Part shown: piece by piece, positions 49,626 through 57,622 of the stretch
Numbering within the stretch: position 1 is the stretch's first letter
Layout: each line of letters opens with the position of its first letter
Origin: Rubritalea squalenifaciens DSM 18772
GTDB lineage: Bacteria > Verrucomicrobiota > Verrucomicrobiia > Verrucomicrobiales > Akkermansiaceae
DNA length: 64,000 nt
NCBI RefSeq assembly: GCF_900141815.1
Contig: NZ_FQYR01000009.1
Coordinates: forward strand, 28,596 to 92,595
Direction of reading: 5' to 3'
The notes under the pieces: model-generated
Told to the model about the DNA's origin: nothing
Database searches by the model: none
What the model saw: only the letters and a program-made list of their open reading frames with translations
Made by a program: the position numbers and the translations under genes

Positions 49626-52013
49626 TTACTTTAGGATGATGCGGTAGATTTGGGCACTAGCGCTTGGGTTCTGGAATTCCAGGGTAGCTTCGTGTGTGCT
49701 GGTGTTGAAGCTAGGGGTGGCATTCTGTAGTTCAGCGGTGGCTCCATTCGTGGTCTCATGCACTTTGATGTTGTAGCTTAGCTCTGGGCTGGAGTCACTA
49801 TGGATGCTCAGAGCTGTCTGGCTGATAGTGATATAATGAATCTGGTTGTCACTATAGAGGCTAAGATCTGAGGCTTGGCTTTGGATCAGGGTTAGAAGTT
49901 CACTATCGTCCTGACCATTGAGGAAACCGAGAGATTGCAGGGCTTGTTCCGTATCGTTACGTACTCCATCGTTGTCATCATCAGTGAATGTAGCCAGGTT
50001 GGAATCAACGCCGTTGTTAGGAGTTGCCATAAAGATTCTATAAAAGGTAGTGCTGTCGCTAGTCATTGCAAAGAGCATGCTGGCGTCCCCGCTGGTATTA
50101 TCCTTCAAATGAGATGTGAGGGTGAGATCGGACCAAGTGGAGAGATCTGTGCTTTTCTTGACCTTGAAATTAAGTGTGAAGGTATCTCCGGTTTTCGAGA
50201 TGTAGGGCATTCCACCGAGGTCAAGGCTTGCTGTGGAATGCATGCCGAGGCCTGTGGCATGAGTACGAATTAGATCAGCACGGGCTGTGTCGCCGTTTGC
50301 TGGATTAAAGCCCAAACTGGCCAATGCTACCTCTGCTCCATCACCCACAGAGTCGCCGTCGGAATCTACTTCATTCGGGAGGGTGCCGTGTACCGCGAGT
50401 TCCGTGTAATCATCCAGGCCGTCCCCGTCACTATCGGTTTCATCGGATGCAACAGTTGATTTGAGGCTGATGATAAAAGGGTTGTTGTCTGGGCTTGAGC
50501 TGGCGATGGAGATGCTGGCCTCTAGCTCACCTTCGAAATCAAAATTAACTTTGCCGACGAGAGTCGCATAGGAGTTCGGTGCGATACTACTACCCGGAGT
50601 CGTGGTGAAAGTGATCTTGCCTGCATGAGTGCCAGTGGCGGTCACTGCGATGTCATTGAGAGGGGCAGCAGATAAATTATAGACGACAAAGGCAAAATCA
50701 CCTTCGGTGCCAGTCTTGCCGATACCAAGGTTATAGTCTTCATGATTCACTAGGGTGACTGGTGTGGAGTCATCTACCGAGATCACGGGGGCGACGAAGC
50801 CTTCGTAGGCACCCAGGTCGATGGTGTCCTGCTTCCGCGTATTGCCTGCAAGGTCAGTTGTGGTGCTGTTGTAACTGTTAGTTCCGATGTCGAGCATCGG
50901 GGAGTCCTGTTGTAAGCGATAATCTCCATCAAGTGTGGGAGCTACTGCTGGGGCAGCCTTTGATAGAAAGAGGGGATCGTTAGTGCTACCTGTGCCATTG
51001 ATGTTTGATGATCCGTAGGCATTGAGAGAACTTGCTGTGTAGTTCTGAATGAGACTCTTTGAGCAGGATAAAGTGGAGTTTGAACCATACAGGGAAGCGG
51101 CGGTAGTGTTGGTGGAACCATTGCTGCGGTTGTTCCAGATGATGGTATTTCTGAGAGTGATGAGAGCTGTGGTTGCCTCGATCGCACCTCCCGTTCCATC
51201 TGTATCATTTCCAGAAAATGTGCAGTTAATCAGAGTAGTCGCCTGAGTAGTCTGCTTGATACTTATTGCGCCACCTTGGTCTTCAGCGTAATTGCCGGAG
51301 AATAGACAATTGGTAAATGTAGGCGCTGTATAGATGTTCGCCACTTGTACCGCTCCACCGTATCCTTTACCGCTGATGCCCGCATAGTTGCCTGAGAAAC
51401 TGCAGTTGGTAAAGGTCGGAGTGGCGTTGTTATAGACATAGGCTCCTGCTCCGTAGCTAGCGATGTTTTTGGTGATCGTGCAATTGCGGATCGTTGGAGA
51501 GCTGCTGAGGTAGAGGCCGGCTCCTCGGTGATGAGGAAAACTGCCCGTGCTGGCATAGCCGCTGGTGATGGTGAAACCATCAAGTACTGCAGAGGAAGTA
51601 AGGCTGTTGCCTGTGACTACATGGTAGGCGTTATCACTGATGTTAGTGTAGTTGTTTCCATCGTCCTGATTCAAGTCACCTGAGAGTATGGTCGGATTAG
51701 CTAGCGGATCCCTGGTGCCACCTCCATTGGGATACCCGCCGTATATCGCGACGTTGTTCTTCATGGCGAAAGTAGCGAAACGGTTGCTATTGCTCTGATT
51801 TGTACCCTCATCAGGATAGTAGCTGCCCGCAGCCACTTGGATCTGATCCCCACTGTTGGCATAGTAAAGTGCTGTTTGAAGGTCTCTGTAAGCATTGGAC
51901 CAAGAGGTGCCTGAGATGCTTCCGCTGGCATATTTGTCCACATAGATAGTCTTGGCGGATAGAGTGGCCTGAATGGTTACAGATAATATGGAGATGGTCA
52001 GTAATTGTCTCAT
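49626..52013 (-). CDS. Exported right-handed beta-helix protein with calcium-type repeats
   Basis: 795 residues from the ATG beginning the signal peptide (MRQLLTISILSVTIQATLSA). A parallel beta-helix (about 20-385, like pectate lyase-type proteins) contains a repeated SGNYA...GGAI ladder: FTNCSFSGNYAGISG, FTNCLFSGNYAEDQGGAISI. An immunoglobulin-like choice-of-anchor domain (about 390-520) and thrombospondin-type-3-like calcium loops DSDGDGLDDYTE and DSDGDSVGDGAE follow. Two C-terminal modules come next, the first with STDLSTW and TFYRI, the second after DDDNDGVRNDTE. It ends with IYRIILK. Probably a secreted or surface-bound polysaccharide-binding or lyase-like protein. No catalytic residues could be confirmed. 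Confidence 0.78.
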   Translation of the reverse strand: MRQLLTISILSVTIQATLSAKTIYVDKYASGSISGTSWSNAYRDLQTALYYANSGDQIQVAAGSYYPDEGTNQSNSNRFATFAMKNNVAIYGGYPNGGGTRDPLANPTILSGDLNQDDGNNYTNISDNAYHVVTGNSLTSSAVLDGFTITSGYASTGSFPHHRGAGLYLSSSPTIRNCTITKNIASYGAGAYVYNNATPTFTNCSFSGNYAGISGKGYGGAVQVANIYTAPTFTNCLFSGNYAEDQGGAISIKQTTQATTLINCTFSGNDTDGTGGAIEATTALITLRNTIIWNNRSNGSTNTTAASLYGSNSTLSCSKSLIQNYTASSLNAYGSSNINGTGSTNDPLFLSKAAPAVAPTLDGDYRLQQDSPMLDIGTNSYNSTTTDLAGNTRKQDTIDLGAYEGFVAPVISVDDSTPVTLVNHEDYNLGIGKTGTEGDFAFVVYNLSAAPLNDIAVTATGTHAGKITFTTTPGSSIAPNSYATLVGKVNFDFEGELEASISIASSSPDNNPFIISLKSTVASDETDSDGDGLDDYTELAVHGTLPNEVDSDGDSVGDGAEVALASLGFNPANGDTARADLIRTHATGLGMHSTASLDLGGMPYISKTGDTFTLNFKVKKSTDLSTWSDLTLTSHLKDNTSGDASMLFAMTSDSTTFYRIFMATPNNGVDSNLATFTDDDNDGVRNDTEQALQSLGFLNGQDDSELLTLIQSQASDLSLYSDNQIHYITISQTALSIHSDSSPELSYNIKVHETTNGATAELQNATPSFNTSTHEATLEFQNPSASAQIYRIILK

Positions 52014-52164
52014 AGATAGCAAAATCGAACAATGAAGCAGGGAATGTAGAGAGTGGACCTCTCTTGGCAAGAGTTGCTGAATGAAATTTCTGCCTGACAA
52101 GGCCGAGCTCTCTGAGTTGAAGTGGCACGTCTCCCTACTCTGGCCTTCATCCAGATATCAAGTA

Positions 52165-52257
52165 TGGCAGAGGGAGTGGGATTCGAACCCACGGTGGGCC
52201 TGAAAGCCCACACTCGATTTCGAGTCGAGCGCCTTAAACCAGCTCAGCCATCCCTCC
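52165..52257 (-). tRNA. tRNA-Ser (anticodon CGA)
   Basis: A 93-base tRNA on the minus strand: acceptor GGAGGGA paired with TCCCTCT (one G-U). The anticodon stem CTCGA/TCGAG has loop CTCGAAA, anticodon CGA, reading UCG. A long variable arm (GTGGGCTT...AGGCCCAC) is typical of serine tRNAs, with T-arm GTGGGTTCGAATCCCAC and an encoded CCA end. Confidence 0.95.
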
Positions 52258-52337
52258 TGATGATACTGCTCAATAGCGTACTGACCGTGATAACGAATCC
52301 CGGGTCATGGTGTCAAGGGGAGGAGTGATGGGTCACT

Positions 52338-52557
52338 TCAAGGTTTGGGAGTCTCCAAAGTATTTCCACTGCCCGTTCTCTTGCTTGGCGTAGGGTGGGA
52401 GAAAAACTCATTCACGCCCATGGCAGCAGGTTCAGAGAGGATCATGTCAGGCTCTACAAACATCACCCGCAATGGTGGACCAATGCGGGTGGCGGGCACA
52501 ACGGCAATCCTGCGGATAGTGGATCCTGCGGGTGTAGTGGTGGATCTTTATAGGCTT
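52338..52557 (-). other. Protein-like remnant frame
   Basis: A minus-strand frame ending at TGA 52338 reads like protein for about 65 codons (STTTPAGSTIRRIAVVPATR; MFVEPDMILSEPAAMGVNEF) but has no good start. It lies directly downstream of the broken L,D-transpeptidase copy. It could be the tail of a decayed gene. The whole 52258-52669 stretch shows no intact gene. Confidence 0.3.
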
Positions 52558-52617
52558 CTACTCCGCCACTACATATTCCTTTTCCCTGACCTCGATGTTG
52601 GGCGGGATGCGGGTTTG
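52552..52617. repeat. 66-base direct repeat, copy 1
   Basis: Differs by one base from 53553-53618, which is the 3' end of the L,D-transpeptidase gene. Confidence 0.9.
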
Positions 52618-52632
52618 AATGAAATGGAGTGT
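52558..52632 (-). pseudogene. Fragment of the C-terminus of an L,D-transpeptidase gene
   Basis: 25 codons on the minus strand: LHFIQTRIPPNIEVREKEYV and the final VAE plus stop. Residues TRIPPNIEVREKEYVVAE are identical to the end of the intact gene at 53559-54389, and similarity (HF.Q) continues a few codons beyond the near-perfect DNA repeat. A stop codon precedes it. It is a remnant of a duplicated gene or of a recombination event. Confidence 0.7.
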
Positions 52633-52669
52633 TGTCTAAATATGGCTGCTGGCTAAACTGGCGAGGCTT

Positions 52670-53125
52670 ATGCAAAGAGTGTTTTTAATGGCTATGCTGT
52701 GTTGTGCGTGCTTCATACTCACTTCAGGGTGTGAAATGAGGTTTGGCGAGGATGTTGAATTGTCTGGTGATCAGTTTGATCAAGTGAAGCTTGATGAAGT
52801 TTCCAAGATAACAGGAGTTCAATTTCCAGAGGGGAGCAAGGGACTGGAGTATTTTTATTTGGGCTCAGGCATCGACGATGCCTTGGTCGCTAAGGTCCAG
52901 ATACCGGACGATCAAGTGGAAGCGTTTCTCTCTAACTCTGTTTTCCAAGTTGGTAGCGAGGAGGGTGGTCCTTTGAACGGCTTGGGGAAAGCATGGTGGG
53001 ATCCGAGTTCCCTAACGGAGCGCGTAGACCGTCGGCAAGAGCTCCCAAATGCCCAGTTTTTGGAACTGTCCTGTGGCCGGGAGAAGGGACAGTTTGTGGT
53101 CTATATAGGCTGGATGACTTCTTAG
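52670..53125 (+). CDS. Lipoprotein of unknown function
   Basis: 151 residues with a good lipoprotein signal (MQRVFLMAMLCCACFILTSGC). The mature part (FGEDVELSGDQFDQVKLDEV) has an alpha/beta pattern with a hydrophobic ending FVVYIGWMTS. There is no recognised domain. The gene is followed 8 bases later by a DUF7710-like gene. Confidence 0.6.
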   Translation: MQRVFLMAMLCCACFILTSGCEMRFGEDVELSGDQFDQVKLDEVSKITGVQFPEGSKGLEYFYLGSGIDDALVAKVQIPDDQVEAFLSNSVFQVGSEEGGPLNGLGKAWWDPSSLTERVDRRQELPNAQFLELSCGREKGQFVVYIGWMTS

Positions 53126-53133
53126 ATATCCTT

Positions 53134-53406
53134 ATGAAATCAGTCTGGATCTTTAATGGTGATAGCGGTCGGTTTCCCGGTGGTGCATTTTCAATACGTG
53201 AAAAAGCTGAGGAGTGGATCAAGGTGCATAGCCTGAGCGGCGTACTAACCAAGTATCCGATGGATTGCGGTGTCTATGATCATGCCGTAGCAGAAGGTTA
53301 CTTCACGCCTAAAAAAGACTACCAGAATTCTCCCGCATTTATCAGTGCATTCACTTCGGCCAGTCAGGAGCATTACCATTATGAAAATGGAGTTCTGATA
53401 GAATAA
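53134..53406 (+). CDS. DUF7710-like small protein
   Basis: 90 residues starting at MKSVWIFNGDSGRFPGGAFS; the longer frame upstream overlaps the lipoprotein gene and is not protein-like. Conserved features of the family are visible: VWIFNG, FSIREKAEEWIKVHSLSGVL, YPMDCGVYDHAVAEG and FTSASQEHYHYENG. Members often occur with toxin-type or defence genes, but none is found here. Function unknown. Confidence 0.75.
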   Translation: MKSVWIFNGDSGRFPGGAFSIREKAEEWIKVHSLSGVLTKYPMDCGVYDHAVAEGYFTPKKDYQNSPAFISAFTSASQEHYHYENGVLIE

Positions 53407-53552
53407 GGTTCTCTTCTGACCTTAAGTTCAAGCGGCTCACTGATGTCGAGAATATCGCTGAGGGACTGTCAATGGATGTACCGTAACTGTGGTGTAGTTA
53501 TTCCCTGGGCAAGTAGGCAACGAAGCAATGGGTGGCCTTTCCGTTCAGCAGC

Positions 53553-53618
53553 AGGCTTCTACTCCGCCACCACATATTCCTTTTCCCTGACCTCGATGTT
53601 GGGCGGGATGCGGGTTTG
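53553..53618. repeat. 66-base direct repeat, copy 2
   Basis: Overlaps the last codons of the L,D-transpeptidase gene; one mismatch to copy 1 at 52552-52617. Confidence 0.9.
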
Positions 53619-54389
53619 CTCGAAGTGGTCGTAGCCGGGCTTGAGGTTTTGCCAGAAGGCATGCCACTTGTTGTCCTTGTAGAGGGCGAGGTTGTCCTCG
53701 GTCAGGCGGAAGGGGAAGGAGTGGACGCGGAAGAAGGGCTGGCCTTTGTCCAGCGCGGCATCGCAAAGGGTGTAGATCTCCTCGATGTAGTAGTCCGTCA
53801 TGGCGAAGCAGCCGATGGAGACTCGGTTGCCGTGGACCATGAGGGCGGAGCCGGTGCGGCCATGGGCGCGATCGTAGGGGTTCGGGTAGCCAAGGTTAAA
53901 GGAAAGGTGGAAGCGGCTCTGCGGGTTCATCTGTCTGGGGGAGACGAAGTAAAAACCCTCCGGTGCCTGATGGTCGCCTTCCTTCTGCTTGGGGCCGAGT
54001 TTGCCGGACATGGCGGCAATGCGGTAGGTCTTGAAATGCTTGTAGCTCTCACCGTCCTGCAGCCAGACTTCCATCTCATGGCTCTGTTTGAAAACGCGCA
54101 GGAAGACCGGGCTGCCCAGGGTCAGGCCTTTTTCCCTCAGTTTCTGGTTCAGGCGGGAGGTTACGCGATCTGCGGCATCGCGGGCGCGGGTAGGGCCGTG
54201 GGCGTACTGAGAGGGGCTGAGAGTGATCTCGGGTGCGGGCATTTGTGGTGGAAATTCTACGTGTTCAGCACCGGTTGGTGGCTTGGCAGTGCTGCACTCT
54301 ACCACGGTGCTGGAAAAATAAGCGAGTCCAAGCCCTGCTACGAGGGCGGCGGTGAGGCGTAGAATATGGGAGGGAAGGCGCAGTAGCAT
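53559..54389 (-). CDS. Exported L,D-transpeptidase family protein (YafK/ErfK type)
   Basis: 276 residues: N-terminal hydrophobic segment (about 8-28) and a YkuD-type catalytic domain (about 90-250). The active-site motif reads HGNRVSIGCFAMTD, with the catalytic Cys about 6 residues after the His. FHLSFNLGYPNPYD and EGFYFVSPRQMNPQ resemble the YafK/DpaA branch, which hydrolyses or forms links between peptidoglycan and lipoproteins or tripeptides. A membrane anchor without lipobox is likely. Part of the gene is duplicated at 52558. Confidence 0.85.
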   Translation of the reverse strand: MLLRLPSHILRLTAALVAGLGLAYFSSTVVECSTAKPPTGAEHVEFPPQMPAPEITLSPSQYAHGPTRARDAADRVTSRLNQKLREKGLTLGSPVFLRVFKQSHEMEVWLQDGESYKHFKTYRIAAMSGKLGPKQKEGDHQAPEGFYFVSPRQMNPQSRFHLSFNLGYPNPYDRAHGRTGSALMVHGNRVSIGCFAMTDYYIEEIYTLCDAALDKGQPFFRVHSFPFRLTEDNLALYKDNKWHAFWQNLKPGYDHFEQTRIPPNIEVREKEYVVAE

Positions 54390-54496
54390 AGGCGTCTGGG
54401 ATCAATGGTGAGGTAATATGTTGCTGAATATGAATGCGTTGTAATAAATGTACAGTTTTTTCTGGATTGCTGTGCCTGCTTGACAAAAGTGGAGTT

Positions 54497-55354
54497 ATGA
54501 CAGCGATCGGAATCATCGGCGGCAGCGGGCTTTATGCCATGGAGGGATTTGAGCAAACAGAGGAACGCGTGGTAGAGACACCATTTGGTGCGCCGTCTGA
54601 TGCGCTGGTGGGTGGCACCATCGGTGGCCGCCAAGTCTGGTTCCTGCCTCGTCACGGCCGCGGGCACCGTATCCTGCCGCATGAGATCAACCATCGTGCG
54701 AATATCTGGGCGCTCAAAAGTCTGGGCGTGCGCTACATCATCTGCGTGACCGCCGTCGGCAGTCTGAAGGAGGAATACGCCCCGCGAAACATTGTCCTGC
54801 CGGACCAGTACTTCGACCGCACCGGTCGCCGCGAGCACCATACCTTCTTTGGCAAGGGCATCGCCGCACACATAGCCTTTGGCGAGCCGGTGAGCGAGGG
54901 TCTAAGAAATCTGCTCTATGAATCTGCCAAGCAAGAGGGAGCCACCGTCCACAATGGCGGCACTTATGTGAATATGGATGGCCCGGCCTTCTCCACCAAG
55001 GCGGAGAGTGAAGTGAACCGTAAGCTGGGCTTCGATGTGATCGGCATGACTAACGTGCCGGAGGCGAAGCTCGCGCGTGAGGCTGAGATCGCTCTCTCCA
55101 CCCTCGCGATGGTGACCGACTACGACTGCTGGCATGAGGAAGAGGAGGCCGTGACCGTGCAGACGGTAATTGGTCACCTGACTGCCAATGCCAAGCTGGC
55201 TCAGAAGATTATCCAGCGCACCGTTCCTCACATTCCAGAGGACGCCAGCTGGCCTGAGCACTCCGCACTCGATACCGCCCTCATCACCCCGAAGGAATAC
55301 TGGCCGGAGGACACCGCCAAGAACCTCGCGCCGATCATTGGTAGGTTCTGTTAG
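54497..55354 (+). CDS. mtnP: S-methyl-5'-thioadenosine phosphorylase
   Basis: 285 residues starting 3 bases after GGAG; the open frame extends 21 codons further upstream without protein character. Family motifs are clear: IGIIGGSGLYAMEGF, LPRHGRGHRILPHEINHRAN, VRYIICVTAVGSLKEEYAPR and the substrate region GGTYVNMDGPAFSTKAESEV. GMTNVPEAKLAREAEIALST and MVTDYDCWHEEEEAVTVQTV complete the set. The enzyme cleaves methylthioadenosine with phosphate to adenine and methylthioribose-1-phosphate in methionine salvage. No other salvage gene lies beside it. Confidence 0.93.
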   Translation: MTAIGIIGGSGLYAMEGFEQTEERVVETPFGAPSDALVGGTIGGRQVWFLPRHGRGHRILPHEINHRANIWALKSLGVRYIICVTAVGSLKEEYAPRNIVLPDQYFDRTGRREHHTFFGKGIAAHIAFGEPVSEGLRNLLYESAKQEGATVHNGGTYVNMDGPAFSTKAESEVNRKLGFDVIGMTNVPEAKLAREAEIALSTLAMVTDYDCWHEEEEAVTVQTVIGHLTANAKLAQKIIQRTVPHIPEDASWPEHSALDTALITPKEYWPEDTAKNLAPIIGRFC

Positions 55355-55438
55355 TCCACCACGGAATACTCGGAAGGTGCAGAAGTGGACTCATGAAACG
55401 CAGGCATAGTGCTGTGCGGTATGCTGAGTAGTCATTTT

Positions 55439-55466
55439 ACCACGAATTACGCGAATCTCACGAATG
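55439..55466. repeat. Short intergenic repeat of the ACGAAT type
   Basis: Three spaced copies of a (C/A)CGAAT core (ACGAATT, GCGAATC, ACGAATG) in the gap after mtnP. A related stretch (AACCACAGAATT...GCACAGAATG) lies at about 10931-10960. Confidence 0.35.
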
Positions 55467-55560
55467 GGCCTGACTGATGAAACGAAGACAGGGTGACGGG
55501 GGCGAGCAATGATGAATCAAGCATAGCCCGCATGCCCCACCCTGGAGAGGTGATGGAAGC

Positions 55561-56064
55561 TTATTTCTCCAGCTCTGGGGCCAGCTGGAGCATGAACGAA
55601 TTGTCGCCCAGATACTGCCAAAATTTCTCAAGGTCCACAGATCTGAGCCATCGTCCGTTGTCGCGCTTGTTCTCAAGGTCTTTGTTGCTTGCTAACATCT
55701 TCATGCCATCCAGCTCAGTGAAGGTCCACTCAGTGGAGTAGAAGTGAGAATCGCTACTTGGCTTCAGAAGGAGTGAGGTGTCCGTTTTCGTGTAGCTGCC
55801 GCTGGCGGGGTACTTCTCCCGGTTGCCGACATCGCTGTAAAACCAGTAGTCGAATCTCTTTGTCTCCTCTTTGAGTGCAATGACTACTCCCATGTGGCCT
55901 TGCCAGCCGCGCATGATCCAGACCTCGGAGTAGGGGCAAGCTGCTACCTTTTCTTGTGCTGCGGCCTCTGCTGAGGCCTTGCCCTCCTCCTTCTTCTTAC
56001 TTTCGCACGAGCAGATGAGAAGCAGACCTATGAAGAGGGATGCGGTCTTAAGGTGGCCTGTCAT
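55561..56064 (-). CDS. Lipoprotein of unknown function
   Basis: 167 residues from the ATG starting the lipoprotein signal (MTGHLKTASLFIGLLLICSC); the longest frame is 38 codons longer with no signal sense. After a Lys/Glu/Ala-rich linker (KKKEEGKASAEAAAQEKVAA) comes a beta-rich domain (EVWIMRGWQGHMGVVIALKE; SFMLQLAPELEK). No family recognised. It lies in a tandem of unrelated genes. Confidence 0.6.
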   Translation of the reverse strand: MTGHLKTASLFIGLLLICSCESKKKEEGKASAEAAAQEKVAACPYSEVWIMRGWQGHMGVVIALKEETKRFDYWFYSDVGNREKYPASGSYTKTDTSLLLKPSSDSHFYSTEWTFTELDGMKMLASNKDLENKRDNGRWLRSVDLEKFWQYLGDNSFMLQLAPELEK

Positions 56065-56257
56065 GCTTTTGGGATTAAGTGTTAGTCTGCTACGCCAAAC
56101 AAAGCTTCGCCTCTGCGTACGAAACATGGTCTCTGTATTTAGAGGGTGATAGCTGGGGTGTAAAGGTTGCGGGATCAAGAAATGCGTTGTTAGTGAGCGA
56201 GCCTCTTGGTATAAAGTGATGTTCGTTATTGTTTTTCAATCCCTGCCCCCATTTTTC

Positions 56258-57298
56258 ATGAAGCTCCGATATCTTCTCTGTCTTTGTTCCTCTCCCGGTT
56301 TATTGAGTCTATCAGTAGTCGCGCAGGATGCGGCGCGTTCACTGGTGGAGAAAGAACCCTACGTGAGTGAAAAGCGCCTGGGGTTCTACTATCCCAGTTC
56401 GCTGAATCTGGTGATCCCAGTAGGGGAGAATGATCTGGAGGATACAGAGCATCTGGAGCTCTATCTCTCGGTGAAGTACGGGATCTATGACCGGGAGTTG
56501 AGTGGCCGGGGGAGCAAGTATGTCAACCGCTGGTTTGTGCCGGACCGTCTGGATTACGTGCACAATGCCCGCTATGACCTTTACGCCTTTGGTGGTGAGG
56601 ATGACTATAATAGTCCGCTGGTTTCCCGGGATCAGAATCCGGGCTTGCTGCTGTCCTTTGACCATCGTTACTCGGGGGGAGGCTCGCCTTTGTATCAACG
56701 GCTCGAGCTGGGGGTCTTTCACCAGTCCAATGCGCGGCCAGATGAAGCCTCGGACATGGACCTTAATAACAACGGCATAGACGATGCGCTGGACCACCGC
56801 CTGAGCTCCAGTGGGGAGATCGTGGATTCTACCCTGGAAGCGGTGAGCCGTGACTGGAACTATGTGCTACTGGCTGCCACCTACGGTAGTGCACTTGATG
56901 GAAAAGTGGAAAGCAATGCGGACTCCTGGTGGAATGTGCGTGCCGAGGCCCGGCTCTACTTTGGAGAAAGGCAGGAGGATATCTGGTGGGTCGACTTACG
57001 GGATGAGCCGCGTATCTCCGAGTACGATGGCATCCGCCTGACGGCGGAGTATGCCTGCAAGCTGCGCTGGTTCGGCTGTGATCCTGCTGAGCCGAATCTC
57101 ATTACCCGGCTTGAGCTGAAGACGGGGATCGGGGGCTGGGAGGATCTGGACAATCTAACTTATGCCGCCTCACTGAACTATCGACTGAATGATTCCCGCG
57201 CCTGGCTGAACCTTTCTTATTTTGACGGCTATGGCAAAGACAACGTGACCTACCACCGCGAAAGCCAGTTCATCGGACTGGGGGTGACGCTGCGCTAG
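56258..57298 (+). CDS. OMPLA-like outer membrane phospholipase A with an acidic insertion
   Basis: 346 residues, with signal peptide (to about residue 22). The barrel strands end with FIGLGVTLR. The OMPLA signature FHQSNAR at 154-160 gives the catalytic His155 and Ser157, and SRDWN around residue 197-201 gives Asn201. In E. coli PldA the spacing Ser-Asn is 12; here it is 44. The extra loop carries DMDLNNNGIDDALDH, a DxDxNxNG calcium-type loop. OMPLA is a calcium-dependent outer membrane phospholipase that removes misplaced phospholipids. The start is the ATG at the signal peptide, with no ribosome site visible. It overlaps the convergent lipoprotein gene by 4 bases. Confidence 0.75.
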   Translation: MKLRYLLCLCSSPGLLSLSVVAQDAARSLVEKEPYVSEKRLGFYYPSSLNLVIPVGENDLEDTEHLELYLSVKYGIYDRELSGRGSKYVNRWFVPDRLDYVHNARYDLYAFGGEDDYNSPLVSRDQNPGLLLSFDHRYSGGGSPLYQRLELGVFHQSNARPDEASDMDLNNNGIDDALDHRLSSSGEIVDSTLEAVSRDWNYVLLAATYGSALDGKVESNADSWWNVRAEARLYFGERQEDIWWVDLRDEPRISEYDGIRLTAEYACKLRWFGCDPAEPNLITRLELKTGIGGWEDLDNLTYAASLNYRLNDSRAWLNLSYFDGYGKDNVTYHRESQFIGLGVTLR

Positions 57299-57591
57299 TT
57301 CCACTTCAAGTGAACCGTGTCATCGTCATCGCGGTCGTCTTTGTCTTGCTCTTCCTCTGCCTTGCGCCTGCTCCAGGTCTCGCTGCTGTGGTTGGAGCCT
57401 ACTAGCAGAGCCCTGCGTTCTGCGGCCTCTGGATCGAGTCCCTCTGCAAGAGCGTTCTTATAGACGCGGTCATGAGAGCGGTCGTATGGGGAACCGTAGA
57501 TCACGTCTTTGAGGTAGATGGTGTCTGAGCAGGAACTCAAACTCAGGGCCACAGCTGTGCCGAGTAGGATGCGAGACGGGAATAAAGGCAT
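57295..57591 (-). CDS. Small lipoprotein of unknown function
   Basis: 98 residues with a lipoprotein signal (LLGTAVALSLSSC). A short helical mature part follows (DPEAAERRALLVG) and a strongly charged tail rich in Asp/Arg/Lys (EEEQDKDDRDDDDTVHLKWN). No family recognised. Convergent with and overlapping the OMPLA-like gene by 4 bases. Confidence 0.6.
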   Translation of the reverse strand: MPLFPSRILLGTAVALSLSSCSDTIYLKDVIYGSPYDRSHDRVYKNALAEGLDPEAAERRALLVGSNHSSETWSRRKAEEEQDKDDRDDDDTVHLKWN

Positions 57592-57622
57592 GTTAGAGTC
57601 TGCTATGAGTGCTGCGACCTTG

